From assembly GCF_002005205.3 (NCBI RefSeq), contig NZ_CP019702.2:1244001-1308000 (forward strand): a stretch of 64,000 nt of DNA, in the 5' to 3' direction. The DNA is from Rhizobium rhizogenes (GTDB lineage Bacteria > Pseudomonadota > Alphaproteobacteria > Rhizobiales > Rhizobiaceae). The position numbers and the translations under genes are program-made. A model generated the notes under the pieces. It did no database searches, was not told the origin of the DNA, and saw only the letters and a program-made list of their open reading frames with translations. Each line of letters starts with the position of its first letter. Position 1 is the stretch's first letter. Shown piece after piece: positions 17,965 through 27,163 of this stretch.

Positions 17965-18870
17965 ATGGATATCAGGCGCCTGAAATCGTTCATAACGATT
18001 GTCGATATGGGGAGCATCACAAGGGCGGCGGATGTGTTGCACATCGCCCAGCCGGCATTGAGCCAGCAGCTGGCGAGCATCGAGGAACATTTCCGCCAGA
18101 AACTTTTGACCCGAAGCCAGCAGGGCGTCGTCATGACCGATGCCGGCAAGGTCGTCTACAGGCATGCGCAGGTGATTTTGCGGCAGATGGAGCAGGCGCA
18201 GGCGGAGGCGCTGGAGGCAGGTGCCGTGCTGTCCGGCAAGGTATCGGTGGGGCTTGCGCCCTTCAGCAGCGCCGCCACGCTTTCGCTGCGTCTGATGGAG
18301 GAAACCAAGCGTCTTCATCCCGGCATTCTGCTGCACATCACGGAAAGCGTCAGTCAGCCCTATAGCCAGATGATCATGAATGGTCGTCTGGAGATGGGCT
18401 TGATCCACGGTACCGGGCCGATCCGGGGCGTCAGGTTCACGCCGCTATTGCGTGAGGAATTCGTGCTGGTCGTGCATCGCAGCTTCGGTGTGGAACCGGG
18501 CGATGCGCCGATCACGGTCGCTGATCTGGCATATCTGCCCTTTCTTCTGCCGCCGACCTATAATTTCGTGCGTCGCGCCATCAATCTCGCCTTTACCCGC
18601 AGCCGCAAGGATCTGATCGTGATGGCGGAGCTGGAATCGGTAAGGACCATCGCGCGCGGCGTGGATGCCGGGCTTGGCGCGACCATCACACCCAAGGCCA
18701 TTGCCGATCGTATCGTGGCGGAATCCAATGAGGAAATCGTCGTCAGGCAGATCGCCAGCCCGATGATAGAGGAAACGCTGTCCTTCTGCGTATCGGACAA
18801 TACGCCGCTCTCCGAGCCTGCTCTTGCCGTCAAGGAGATATTGCTGCAACTGGCGGAGACCCTGAAATAA
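17965..18870 (+). CDS. LysR-family transcriptional regulator
   Basis: A 301-residue LTTR. The winged helix occupies residues 1-60 (MDIRRLKSFITIVDMGSITR, HIAQPALSQQLASIEE), and the remainder is the two-lobed effector domain. It has the helix-turn-helix spacing of the Nac/Cbl-like branch. Converging genes downstream encode an SDR and an aminotransferase, and the polyamine-type ABC importer lies beyond them. These are the likely targets, but it is not adjacent to a divergent promoter, so its regulon is uncertain. It ends in a stem-loop shared with the converging SDR gene. Confidence 0.9.
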   Translation: MDIRRLKSFITIVDMGSITRAADVLHIAQPALSQQLASIEEHFRQKLLTRSQQGVVMTDAGKVVYRHAQVILRQMEQAQAEALEAGAVLSGKVSVGLAPFSSAATLSLRLMEETKRLHPGILLHITESVSQPYSQMIMNGRLEMGLIHGTGPIRGVRFTPLLREEFVLVVHRSFGVEPGDAPITVADLAYLPFLLPPTYNFVRRAINLAFTRSRKDLIVMAELESVRTIARGVDAGLGATITPKAIADRIVAESNEEIVVRQIASPMIEETLSFCVSDNTPLSEPALAVKEILLQLAETLK

Positions 18871-18893
18871 AGGGGTCAAGGCCGGTTTCGCAG

Positions 18894-18928
18894 CCACGCG
18901 CAGCACCGTTTCTCGGTGCCGCGCGTGG
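18894..18928. terminator. Bidirectional stem-loop between converging genes
   Basis: Arms at 18894-18908 and 18914-18928 pair over 14 of 15 positions (8 bp, one A/C mismatch, 6 bp) around a TTTCT loop. It sits between the LysR stop at 18870 and the SDR stop at 18935, so it can end both transcripts. Confidence 0.55.
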
Positions 18929-18934
18929 AAAAGA

Positions 18935-19627
18935 TCAAAGCATTGTTTCCTTGCGGCAGTTCACCAGCAATTCGGCCACCGAAAGGTTGTTCGGCAGGCG
19001 AAGCAGGGTTTCCACCATTTCGGCGAGATCTTCCGGCTGGGTCATGTCCTCGCGGCTGACTTCCGTTTCGCCAACGGTCATATCGGTTGCGATATAGCCG
19101 GGGCAGAGGGCGGTGGCGCGCACGCCACTGTCCCATAATTCCTGCCGGATACCATGGGTGAGGGCGACGACGGCGAATTTCGTCATGGCATAACCCACAT
19201 TCGACCCCACGCGGCGTCCCGCTAACGAGGCCACATTGATGACCCTGCCCTGTCCGGTTTTTACGAGATGAGGAATGGCGGCGCGGGTGACCCTCAGCGG
19301 ACCCTTGACGTTGATGCGCCACATCTGGTCGAGGCTTTCTTCGCCCGTATCCATGACCTTGACTTTGGGGTTGATGCCGGCGCAATTCACCAGCCCGTCG
19401 ATCCGGCCATATCTGGCGGCAACGGCCTCAACCCAGGCCTCCGCCGAGCCCGCCTCTTCCGCATCGTAGCGATCGGTCGAAAGCCGGTCCTTCACCGCAA
19501 CGGCGGCCGGATTTCGCGCTCCCGCCGCGACGGTGAAACCGGCTTCGTAAAGCCTTTTGGCGATCGCAAGGCCAAGACCCCGCGATGCGCCGGAAACCAT
19601 GATGACACGGCCATTTCCTCCCAGCAT
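18935..19627 (-). CDS. SDR-family oxidoreductase
   Basis: A 230-residue classical short-chain dehydrogenase. The nucleotide-binding motif is SGASRGLGLA near residues 12-21, the second motif is VNCAG (a variant of NNAG), and the catalytic YxxxK is YAMTK. Family members use NAD(P) to interconvert alcohols and carbonyls. GGGAGAA precedes the ATG. It starts ten bases after the aminotransferase stop, so the two form an operon. A transaminase followed by a dehydrogenase suits stepwise conversion of an amino compound to a hydroxy acid or alcohol. The substrate is unknown. Confidence 0.88.
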   Translation of the reverse strand: MLGGNGRVIMVSGASRGLGLAIAKRLYEAGFTVAAGARNPAAVAVKDRLSTDRYDAEEAGSAEAWVEAVAARYGRIDGLVNCAGINPKVKVMDTGEESLDQMWRINVKGPLRVTRAAIPHLVKTGQGRVINVASLAGRRVGSNVGYAMTKFAVVALTHGIRQELWDSGVRATALCPGYIATDMTVGETEVSREDMTQPEDLAEMVETLLRLPNNLSVAELLVNCRKETML

Positions 19628-19637
19628 GCTGTTCTCC

Positions 19638-20840
19638 CTATTTCATTCCATTGCAGAATTCGGCGATGCGGGCGCAGCCTTCGGCGAGGTTCTCCATGCT
19701 GGTGGCATAGGAGAGCCGGAAGAAGGGGCTCAGGCCATAGGCCGCGCCCTGCACTGTCGCAACGTGATGTTCAGCAAGCAGCGCCATGACGAAATCGGTA
19801 TCGTTCTCGATCTTTGTGCCGCCCTTCGTCGTCTTGCCGATCAGCGCGGCAATGTTCGGGAAGATATAGAAGGCGCCTTCGGGCTTGTGGCAGCGAAGCC
19901 CCTCGATTTCCGAAAGCTTACCGAGCACGAAGTCGCGGCGCGTCTTGTAGATGTCGGCGCGCTCCTTCAGCAGATCCTGCGGGCCGTCGAGAACCGCAAC
20001 GGCGGCAGCCTGAACGATGGTCGCGACGCCGCCGCTATTCTGGGTATTGACGTTGCTGATCGCCTTGATGAGATCCTTTGGGCCGCCGCAGAAGCCGAGA
20101 CGCCAGCCGGTCATCGCATAGGCTTTCGATGCGCCGTTGACGGTCAGGACCCGGTCATAGAGGCGCGGCTCGACTTCGGCGATGGTGCAGAATTCGAAGT
20201 CGTCATAGATCAGGTGCTCATACATGTCGTCGGTCATGATCCAGACATGCGGATGCCGCAGCATGACCTCGGCGATTTCCTTCATTTCCGCGCGCGAGCA
20301 GGCGGCGCCCGTGGGGTTGTTGGGGAAGTTGAAAAGCAGCCATTTGGTTTTTGGGGTGATGGCGGCTTCGAGATCTTCGGCGCGCAGGCGGAAACCGTTA
20401 TTTTCCGGGCAAACCACCGGCACAGGCGTGGCGCCCGCGAACTTCACGATATCCGCATAGCTGATCCATGACGGCGCGGGAATGACGACCTCATCGCCCG
20501 AGTCGCAGGTGGCCATGATGGCGTTGAAGATGATCTGCTTGCCGCCGCCCGCCACCAAAATCTGGCTCGGATCGTAATCGAGATTGTTGTCGCGCTTGAA
20601 CTTCCGCTGGATCGCGGCCCGTAGTGCCGGGGTTCCGTCAGCGGGTGGATATTTCGTGTCGCCGGCAAGGGCCGCCGCATGCGCCGCCTCGACCGCGTGG
20701 GCAGGCGTCGGGAAATCCGGCTCGCCGGACGACAGGCTGATGACCTTGATGCCCTGAGCGGCGAGATCGCGGGCTTTCTGGGTCATGGCGAGCGAAGCTG
20801 ACACGGTGACGTTGTTAAGGCGTTGGGCGATAGTGGGCAT
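19638..20840 (-). CDS. Class I PLP-dependent aminotransferase (AspC-like)
   Basis: A 400-residue fold-type I aminotransferase close to the alphaproteobacterial aspartate aminotransferase Ib branch. Visible signatures are SSGEPDFPTP near the N-terminus, NFPNNPTGA in the middle and SKAYAMTGWRLGF with the PLP lysine at residue 239. The C-terminal FFRLSYATS segment holds the carboxylate-binding Arg. It heads a two-gene operon with the SDR. Because housekeeping AspC is normally elsewhere, this may be a paralogue specialised for the solute brought in by the divergent ABC importer. That link is inference. Confidence 0.9.
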   Translation of the reverse strand: MPTIAQRLNNVTVSASLAMTQKARDLAAQGIKVISLSSGEPDFPTPAHAVEAAHAAALAGDTKYPPADGTPALRAAIQRKFKRDNNLDYDPSQILVAGGGKQIIFNAIMATCDSGDEVVIPAPSWISYADIVKFAGATPVPVVCPENNGFRLRAEDLEAAITPKTKWLLFNFPNNPTGAACSRAEMKEIAEVMLRHPHVWIMTDDMYEHLIYDDFEFCTIAEVEPRLYDRVLTVNGASKAYAMTGWRLGFCGGPKDLIKAISNVNTQNSGGVATIVQAAAVAVLDGPQDLLKERADIYKTRRDFVLGKLSEIEGLRCHKPEGAFYIFPNIAALIGKTTKGGTKIENDTDFVMALLAEHHVATVQGAAYGLSPFFRLSYATSMENLAEGCARIAEFCNGMK

Positions 20841-20945
20841 GGATTATTTCCGATTGTAACGGTGAAGGCAGGCATCGTCGCGACGCCAGTGCATGACAAA
20901 GAGGTTACGGGAATTTTCCGCCGTTTCCCCAATACGACTTCGATG

Positions 20946-21063
20946 TGAGGTCATACGGGATTTTGATGCATCGCCGTCAAAATGGGATGGGCAGTCCATA
21001 TGCGTATGCGATGACCTCAGAGCAATAAAATATTATGCAGCCCGTCAGCTTAGCCCCTAAGCT
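20946..21063. promoter_or_regulatory. Dyad-rich divergent promoter region
   Basis: The 430-base gap between the divergent aminotransferase and ABC permease genes contains three inverted repeats and no gene. TGAGGTCAT (20946-20954) pairs perfectly with ATGACCTCA (21011-21019). Nested inside is ATTTTGA (20960-20966) with TCAAAAT (20977-20983). Further on, AGCTTAG (21047-21053) pairs with CTAAGCT (21057-21063) across CCC. These look like operator half-sites for a regulator of one or both operons, possibly the nearby LysR. Confidence 0.45.
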
Positions 21064-21270
21064 CGGCTTAACAACAAGGGAACGACGCGTCGGGCAATGT
21101 TACCCGAAGAGGTAACCGGCGCGAAAATGCAGAAATATGCGACAGGCGCCGGCACAAGACCGGATGCCTCGACAGGGAGCACACCCAGCAAATTCTAGTC
21201 ATAGGGTCTGGACGATCTCGTTCGGCTCAACGCGATGCCTCGTGCCGTATTCAACGCGACGGGAGTATAG

Positions 21271-22203
21271 ATGTCGGATATTGCGATCATGGAACCACAT
21301 GCCCCGCCACGCCGTGGAGTTTCCGGCTGGAAAGCTCTCGAGCGTCGGCTGTTTTCGCCCGGCATACTCATATTGCCGCTGCTGATATTTTTGCTGATCT
21401 TTTTCTTCCTTCCGGCCATCCGCCTGATGACCTTCAGCGTCATGACGCAGAATTCGCAAGGGTTGATCGGTACACCCTTCACGCTTGCCCACTACATCAG
21501 GTTTTTCGAGGTCGATCTTTACCAGAAGGTGCTCTGGGCGACGATCCGCATCAGTCTCATCACCTCGTTTCTTGCGGCGATACTGGCCTATCCGGTCGCG
21601 ACCGTTCTCGTGCGCGGCAATATCACCACGACCCGCATCATAACGCTGATCGTGATCGCACCGCTGGCCGTAAGCGTCGTGGTTCGCGCTTATGGCTGGC
21701 AGCTTATCCTTGGTAACGGTCCAACGGGTCTCTTGAATTATGTGCTTATGAATCTCGGCATTATCGACACTCCGCTGACGCTGCTGTTTTCCGATGCTGC
21801 CGTCATCATCGGCTCCCTGCACATCTTCTTCCCGATGATGGTGCTGCCACTGTCCTCTGCGCTTGGCAAGATCGATCCGAACCTGCAGCAGGCGGCCCGC
21901 ACGCTCGGTGCGCCGGCATGGAAAGTGTTCCTGCGGATCACCTTCCCGCTCAGCCTTCCCGGTCTGGTCGCGGGTTTCACGCTGGTTTTCTCTCTGGCCT
22001 CGGCATCCTACGTCATTCCCGCTCTGATCGGCGGTCCCGGCTCACAGATGCTCGGTAACATGGTCGAACAGCAGGTTCTCGCGGTCTATGACTGGCCGTT
22101 CGGCGCGACTATCGCCACCATCCTCGTTTTCATCGTCATTCTGATCAACGCCGTTTCGATGCGGCTGCTCGGCGGGCGTCGTATCAAGGCAAGCGCGTCA
22201 TGA
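21271..22203 (+). CDS. ABC transporter permease (PotB-like)
   Basis: A 310-residue inner-membrane permease with about six membrane segments and the coupling-helix EAA motif in QQAARTLGAPAWKVFLRI. It belongs to the spermidine/putrescine (POPT) branch by resemblance to PotB. GGGAG precedes the ATG. It overlaps the second permease gene by four bases, as first gene of a permease-permease-binding protein-ATPase operon. The substrate could be a polyamine or another small cation or amino compound. Confidence 0.9.
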   Translation: MSDIAIMEPHAPPRRGVSGWKALERRLFSPGILILPLLIFLLIFFFLPAIRLMTFSVMTQNSQGLIGTPFTLAHYIRFFEVDLYQKVLWATIRISLITSFLAAILAYPVATVLVRGNITTTRIITLIVIAPLAVSVVVRAYGWQLILGNGPTGLLNYVLMNLGIIDTPLTLLFSDAAVIIGSLHIFFPMMVLPLSSALGKIDPNLQQAARTLGAPAWKVFLRITFPLSLPGLVAGFTLVFSLASASYVIPALIGGPGSQMLGNMVEQQVLAVYDWPFGATIATILVFIVILINAVSMRLLGGRRIKASAS

Positions 22204-23003
22204 ACAACAAGCTGACCGGCACTTCCGCCATTGTCCTTTATGCGATCACCGCCGCCATGATGGTCTTCATCCTGGCCCCCATCGTTCTCGTCGTCGCCAT
22301 CTCGTTTTCCGACAGCTACTTCGTCACCTTCCCGCCGCAGGGTTTCACCTTCCGCTGGTATGCGGCGGTGATGCAGAACGAGGAATTCACCGCTGGCCTC
22401 ACCTTCAGCGCGGCGCTGGCTGTTGCGACCACCATCCTTTCACTGGCGCTCGGCGTTCCCGCAGCCTTCGCGCTTTCCCGGGGAAAATTCATCGGCCGTT
22501 CGCTGATGAAGGGGCTGCTGCTTTCGCCGCTGATCTTTCCCGTGCTGGTGACCGGCCTGGCACTGCTGCAGCTTTTCTCCGGCTATGGCTGGATGGATAC
22601 CAAGCTGAAGCTTCTGATCGCCCATACCGTCGTGACGTCGCCCTATGTGATCCGCACGGTGCTGACCAGCCTCCAGCTCGTCAATGTCAGTCTCGAGGAA
22701 GCGGCGCGCACGCTTGGCGCCACCCGCTGGAAAACCTTCACGCGGGTGATCTTTCCGCAGATCGCGCCCGGTGTCGCCTCCGGCTCGATCTTCTGCTTCA
22801 TGGTTTCTTTCGACAATTATCCCGTTTCGATGTGGCTGGCGGATTCCGCGAACCTGCCCGTGCCCATCGTTCTCTATCGCCAGATCGGCACGGTCTTCGA
22901 CCCCTCGGTCGCGACCATGTCCACCATCATCATTCTTCTGGCGGTGACCGTCGTGCTCGTCCTCGACAGGCTGGTGGGTCTGCGCCGGGCAATGGCTATG
23001 TAA
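22200..23003 (+). CDS. ABC transporter permease (PotC-like)
   Basis: A 267-residue permease with six membrane segments and an EAA motif in EEAARTLGATRWKTFTRV. It is the PotC-like partner of the preceding permease, coupled through an ATGA overlap. The pair should form the heterodimeric channel of the importer. Confidence 0.9.
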   Translation: MNNKLTGTSAIVLYAITAAMMVFILAPIVLVVAISFSDSYFVTFPPQGFTFRWYAAVMQNEEFTAGLTFSAALAVATTILSLALGVPAAFALSRGKFIGRSLMKGLLLSPLIFPVLVTGLALLQLFSGYGWMDTKLKLLIAHTVVTSPYVIRTVLTSLQLVNVSLEEAARTLGATRWKTFTRVIFPQIAPGVASGSIFCFMVSFDNYPVSMWLADSANLPVPIVLYRQIGTVFDPSVATMSTIIILLAVTVVLVLDRLVGLRRAMAM

Positions 23004-23028
23004 ATCAACAACAAGAGGGGTACCGGAA

Positions 23029-24105
23029 ATGACAGACAAGACCATCATCATGAAACGGCGCAGTTTCCTGACAGTCACCGCAGGCGCGCTCGCCACACCC
23101 TATTTCTACACCGCGGCTTCCGCGCAGGACCGCACCATGTATGTCGGTGTCTATAATTCGGCGCAGGGCGGGCTGATCAAGAAGGAAGTCATCCCGGCTT
23201 TCGAAAAGGAATATAAGTGCCGGGTGCTGACGACCGAAGGCGCGACGCTCGCCAATATCGCCACGCTGCGCGCCACCCGCGAAAATCCGCAATATAGCGT
23301 GATGTCGATGGACGATGTCGGCGTTCCGCAGGCCAAGGAGGAAGGCCTGATCGAACAATTGCCGATGGACGAAATCCCCAACCTTAAGAATGTCTATTCG
23401 CGCTATCTCTTCGAAGACAATTTCGGCGTCGGTTTTGCAATCTCGATTGCCGGCCTGTTCTATAATCCGACGACGGGCAAGCCGTTCGAGAGTTACGAAC
23501 AGATGTTCGACAAGAAATATGCTCGCCGCATGCTTCTCAACACACCGAAGAACACGCAAAGCGTGCTGATGCTGATGGTGGCGGCCGCCCTTGCAACCGG
23601 CAAGCCGCTGAAAGAAGCGCAATATGATACGGATGCCGGCTGGGCGAAACTTGCCGAACTGAAGCCGAACGTGCTCTCAATCTATGACGCGGAAGCGCAG
23701 ACGATGATGGTGGCGCAGGGCCAGGCGGATTTCGGCGGCATCGAATATTCCAAGGCAGTTTATCCGCACACCAAGAAGGGCGTGCCGCTCGACATGACCT
23801 TCCCGAAGGAAGGCGCTTTCACCGGCATCAACTCCATCGCGCTGGTAAAGGGCGGGCCGCACCGCGATCTCGCGCTTGCCTATATCAACCGCATTCTCGA
23901 CCCCGGCGTGCAGAAGATGCTTTCGGAAGCCACCCTCAGCGCGCCTTCGGTCAAGGATGTCTCGTTTGGCGAAGATACGGCGAAATTCCTCGCTTATCCG
24001 GAAGCGAAAATGGAATCGCTGAACCTGTTCACACCGGACTGGAAATACATCATTCCGCGCCGCGCCCAATGGCTCGAGAAGTACAACCAGACTTTTAACG
24101 GCTGA
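23029..24105 (+). CDS. ABC extracellular solute-binding protein (PotD-like)
   Basis: A 358-residue periplasmic binding protein. The N-terminus carries KRRSFLTVTAGALATP, a twin-arginine-type signal, so it may be exported folded by Tat, followed by a cleavage region ending in ASA. The mature part resembles the PotD/extracellular family 1 group (YVGVYNSAQGGLIKKEVIP). I used the ATG at 23029 after GAGGGG; the ATG at 23050 would still leave the RR motif intact. Unlike other binding-protein genes in this window, it has no stem-loop after it. The ATPase gene follows after nine bases. Confidence 0.9.
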   Translation: MTDKTIIMKRRSFLTVTAGALATPYFYTAASAQDRTMYVGVYNSAQGGLIKKEVIPAFEKEYKCRVLTTEGATLANIATLRATRENPQYSVMSMDDVGVPQAKEEGLIEQLPMDEIPNLKNVYSRYLFEDNFGVGFAISIAGLFYNPTTGKPFESYEQMFDKKYARRMLLNTPKNTQSVLMLMVAAALATGKPLKEAQYDTDAGWAKLAELKPNVLSIYDAEAQTMMVAQGQADFGGIEYSKAVYPHTKKGVPLDMTFPKEGAFTGINSIALVKGGPHRDLALAYINRILDPGVQKMLSEATLSAPSVKDVSFGEDTAKFLAYPEAKMESLNLFTPDWKYIIPRRAQWLEKYNQTFNG

Positions 24106-24114
24106 GGAACGCTG

Positions 24115-25218
24115 ATGAAATCCGTCGAAGTCCGCCTGGAAAGACTGACCAAACATTACGGCGGTCAGGTCGTTGCCGTCGATGATGTTTCGCTGACCGT
24201 CAAGGCAGGGGAGATTCTCGCGCTTCTCGGTCCGAGCGGATGCGGGAAAACGACCTGCCTGCGCATGATTGCGGGGCTTGTCGATCCCACCTCGGGTGAA
24301 ATCGTGGTCGGCGGCAAGCCGACCACGCGCACCCCGGTTCACCGCCGCAATGTTGGCATGCTCTTCCAGAACTACGCCCTGTTTCCCCATATGACCGTTG
24401 CCGAAAACGTTGCCTTCGGTCTCGAGATGCGAGGCATCTCGAAGGCCGACCGGGAAGGGCGGGTAAAGCAGGCGCTCGATCTCGTTCAGCTGCACGCCTT
24501 CGGAGACCGGCTGCCGGTGCAGCTTTCCGGCGGCCAGCAGCAGCGTGTGGCGCTGGCGCGTGCCCTGGTGATCGAGCCTTCGATGCTACTCCTCGACGAG
24601 CCGCTCGGTGCGCTCGACAAGGGCCTGAGGGAAAGCATGCAGGTCGAAATCCGCAGCCTGCAGCAGCGGCTTGGCCTCACCACCATCATGGTAACCCACG
24701 ATCAGGACGAGGCCCTGACCATGGCGGACCAGATCGCCGTAATGCGGGATGGTAATCTCGAGCAGATCGCACCGGCCGGCGAAATCTACCAGAAGCCGCT
24801 GACACGCTTCGTCGCCGGTTTCATCGGCGCCTCGAATTTCTTCGAGGCGACGGTGGAGGAACGTCGCGGCCGATCCGCGCGGCTGGTGACCGGTTCCGGC
24901 GTTCGGCTCGATGTGGATGATATGGGTGCCGTGCAGGGCGACAAGGTCGTCGTCACTGTTCGACCCGAGGCCGTTTCGGTTTCGCCTCTTGCGACCGATT
25001 CCGCTGAAAGCCCCGGCAATTCCACCACGGCGCGGGTGGAGCAGGTCGTCTATCGCGGTTTCATGCTGCATTATTATCTGCGTCTCGACAATGGTGAGCC
25101 GATGATCGCTTACCGGCAGACCCAGACGGAAGGTTTCACCAATGCCGTCAGCGCCGCTGGCGACCGGGTGAGACTGAGCTGGACGAGCGACAGCAACCAC
25201 GTGATCCAGCTGAATTGA
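24115..25218 (+). CDS. ABC transporter ATP-binding protein (PotA-like)
   Basis: A 367-residue ATPase with Walker A GPSGCGKTT, signature LSGGQQQRV, Walker B LLLDEPLGALD and switch His in VTHDQDE. A C-terminal TOBE-type extension from about residue 240 is typical of PotA/FbpC/UgpC. GAGGAA precedes the ATG. It is the last gene of the operon and is followed by a terminator with a T-run. Confidence 0.93.
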   Translation: MKSVEVRLERLTKHYGGQVVAVDDVSLTVKAGEILALLGPSGCGKTTCLRMIAGLVDPTSGEIVVGGKPTTRTPVHRRNVGMLFQNYALFPHMTVAENVAFGLEMRGISKADREGRVKQALDLVQLHAFGDRLPVQLSGGQQQRVALARALVIEPSMLLLDEPLGALDKGLRESMQVEIRSLQQRLGLTTIMVTHDQDEALTMADQIAVMRDGNLEQIAPAGEIYQKPLTRFVAGFIGASNFFEATVEERRGRSARLVTGSGVRLDVDDMGAVQGDKVVVTVRPEAVSVSPLATDSAESPGNSTTARVEQVVYRGFMLHYYLRLDNGEPMIAYRQTQTEGFTNAVSAAGDRVRLSWTSDSNHVIQLN

Positions 25219-25299
25219 TGGTTTTATGGCCGGGACGCTCACGCGGCCCGGCTTGCGGCGGACGCAAATCCGCATCGTAATTGCATAGCCGGCAAAGTG

Positions 25300-25341
25300 A
25301 CGGCACCGCGCCTTGAGATGGAACGCGGTGCCGTGATTTTT
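25300..25341 (+). terminator. Rho-independent terminator after ABC operon
   Basis: A perfect 11-base stem (ACGGCACCGCG at 25300-25310, CGCGGTGCCGT at 25324-25334) with a 13-base loop, followed by GATTTTT at 25335-25341. It ends the rightward ABC operon about 80 bases after its stop and lies just before the converging pxpA gene, where it may also act in the other direction. Confidence 0.7.
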
Positions 25342-25371
25342 GGTGCATCGGGATGTGAGGTGTGCCCCGCT

Positions 25372-26139
25372 TCAGTCGACCACTTCGCGCGCCGGCACGA
25401 CACTGCCGCCGCAGGCTTCCACTTCGCTGCGCACCGTGCGCGCAAGCTCCAGTGAACCGGGCGTATCGCTGTGAACGAGGATCGACCGGGCGCGAACGGG
25501 AATGATCTCGCCCTCGATCGTCGTAACCGTACCTTTTTCCAGAAACTGGCGCACCCGCGCGCGTACTTTTCCCTCTTCCTTGATGACCGAATTGGGCAGC
25601 TTGCGTGGTACGAGCTGGCCTTTCACATCATAGGCCCGGTCGGCGAGGAAGAGGTTGAGCACTTTCAGACCGCAATCCAAGGCTGCCTTTTCGATCAGCA
25701 TGTCCGGCATCGAAAAGACGATGAGATTGGGATCGACCGCCCTGATCTTTTTCATGATCCGTTCCGCAAGGACCGCATCGCGGTTGATCATGTTGCCCAT
25801 GGCGGCATGGAAGCTGATATGGGAGAGCGCGACATCCTGCGCTTTCGCAATCGCCGAAAGCGCGCCGAGCTGGTAGAGAACCTGCTGTTCCATTTCTTCC
25901 GCATCGACGGGAATTTCGCGGCGGCCGAAGCCGAGACGGTCGGCAAGGCCGGGATGGGCGCCGACGCCGACGCCGTTCTGTTTGGCAAGACGCACCATGC
26001 GCGCCATCATTTCCGGGTCGCCGGCATGGAAGCCGCAGGCGATGTTCGCCGAAGAGACGACTTCCATAAGCTTCTCGTCGTCGCAAACCTTATAGACGCC
26101 AAAACCTTCGCCCATATCGGAATTAACATCGATCTTCAT
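25372..26139 (-). CDS. pxpA: 5-oxoprolinase subunit A (LamB/YcsF family)
   Basis: A 255-residue LamB/YcsF protein. It begins with the family motif MKIDVNSDMGEGFG and has NIACGFHAGDPEMMARMV near residue 32. PxpA acts with PxpB and PxpC in ATP-dependent opening of 5-oxoproline to glutamate. AAGGAGAGGG precedes the start. It is the last gene of a six-gene operon whose first genes encode biotin carboxylase parts, so the complex may act on a different lactam or amide. The subunit assignment is firm, the substrate is not. Confidence 0.9.
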   Translation of the reverse strand: MKIDVNSDMGEGFGVYKVCDDEKLMEVVSSANIACGFHAGDPEMMARMVRLAKQNGVGVGAHPGLADRLGFGRREIPVDAEEMEQQVLYQLGALSAIAKAQDVALSHISFHAAMGNMINRDAVLAERIMKKIRAVDPNLIVFSMPDMLIEKAALDCGLKVLNLFLADRAYDVKGQLVPRKLPNSVIKEEGKVRARVRQFLEKGTVTTIEGEIIPVRARSILVHSDTPGSLELARTVRSEVEACGGSVVPAREVVD

Positions 26140-26164
26140 GGTTCCCTCTCCTTGTTCTTCAGGA

Positions 26165-27163
26165 TTATCGTTTTGTCAGCGTGCCGAGTGCGGCGGTAAC
26201 CAGCGGCAGGGTTCTGCGGATATCCGCGAAATAGGCGTCGATCGCCTGTTCGACCTCCAGCGCCTCGCGCACCGTTGCCTGCACGAAGCGGATGCGGCTG
26301 CCGATGCGGGCCTGGCCGAGCCGCCATAGATCGCTGTCAATGATACCAGCCATCTTGGGATAACCACCGGCCGTATTGGCGTCGCTCATCTGGATGATCG
26401 GCTCGCCGCTCGGCGGCACCTGAACCACGCCCGGAATGACACCGTAGGAACGTAATTCTACCGGTGCCGAAAGCGTCAGCGGCGTTCCGGCCAGCCGGTA
26501 GCCGGTGCGGTCGCTCTGTGAGGTGATTTTCCAGGCTTCCGACCAGAAACGTTCGGCGCTGTCGCCGAAAAGATCATGTTCGGCGGCTGGAATGGCTCTC
26601 AGCAGCAATTCGCCGGTGTCGGACACCGGAAACATGTCCGGCATCGCCTCGGCAAGCGGCATAAGGCCAAGGCCGCTTGCAGGCAGAGCGAGTGACTCGG
26701 ATGGCAGAACGGGCAACCTGTCGCCAGTGGTGAGATGCCGTCCTTCGTGACCGCCGAAGGAGCCGCGAAGAGAAGTGCTGCGCGATCCCATCACCACTGG
26801 AACGTCGACGCCGCCCTGAAGGCAGAGATAGGCCCGCGCATTTTTCAGCGGGGTCGAAAGCTCGAGGATTTGACCCTTCTCGGCCCGCACACACCAGTAG
26901 GGTGGCAGATCCGCACCATCGAGCCTTGCGGCGCAGTCCGCGCCGGTTACCGCGAAGGTCAGCGCCTCTTCGAATTCGATGCGGAAAGGAAAGGTCTGGA
27001 TTTCAATCGCCGCGGCCTCTTCGCCGTTGCCGGCGAGAAGATTGCCGACCCTCAGGGCAATCGGGTCCATCGCGCCCGTGGCGGTGATGCCGATATTGCG
27101 GTAACCCGCGCGGCCGAGATCCTGCACGGTGTTCAGCGGTCCGCAGGCAAGAATATGGATCAT
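26165..27163 (-). CDS. pxpC: 5-oxoprolinase subunit C / carboxyltransferase-like (KipA)
   Basis: A 332-residue protein of the biotin-dependent carboxyltransferase/KipA family, homologous to the second half of the urea-carboxylase carboxyltransferase and to PxpC. Typical segments are GPLNTVQDLGRAGYRNIGI at the N-terminus and GVIPGVVQVPPSGEPI in the C-terminal half, with GGYPKMAGI following. It overlaps pxpB by four bases and lies 25 bases before pxpA. Confidence 0.92.
   Translation of the reverse strand: MIHILACGPLNTVQDLGRAGYRNIGITATGAMDPIALRVGNLLAGNGEEAAAIEIQTFPFRIEFEEALTFAVTGADCAARLDGADLPPYWCVRAEKGQILELSTPLKNARAYLCLQGGVDVPVVMGSRSTSLRGSFGGHEGRHLTTGDRLPVLPSESLALPASGLGLMPLAEAMPDMFPVSDTGELLLRAIPAAEHDLFGDSAERFWSEAWKITSQSDRTGYRLAGTPLTLSAPVELRSYGVIPGVVQVPPSGEPIIQMSDANTAGGYPKMAGIIDSDLWRLGQARIGSRIRFVQATVREALEVEQAIDAYFADIRRTLPLVTAALGTLTKR

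Noticed and set aside
17675..17983. Short rightward frame before the LysR gene
   Set aside because: It overlaps the LysR start in another frame, has no ribosome-binding site and no recognisable protein sequence.
25219..25299. GCCGGG/CCCGGC complementary segments after the PotA-like gene
   Set aside because: The pairing is short and loosely spaced; the perfect stem at 25300-25334 with its T-run is the better terminator.
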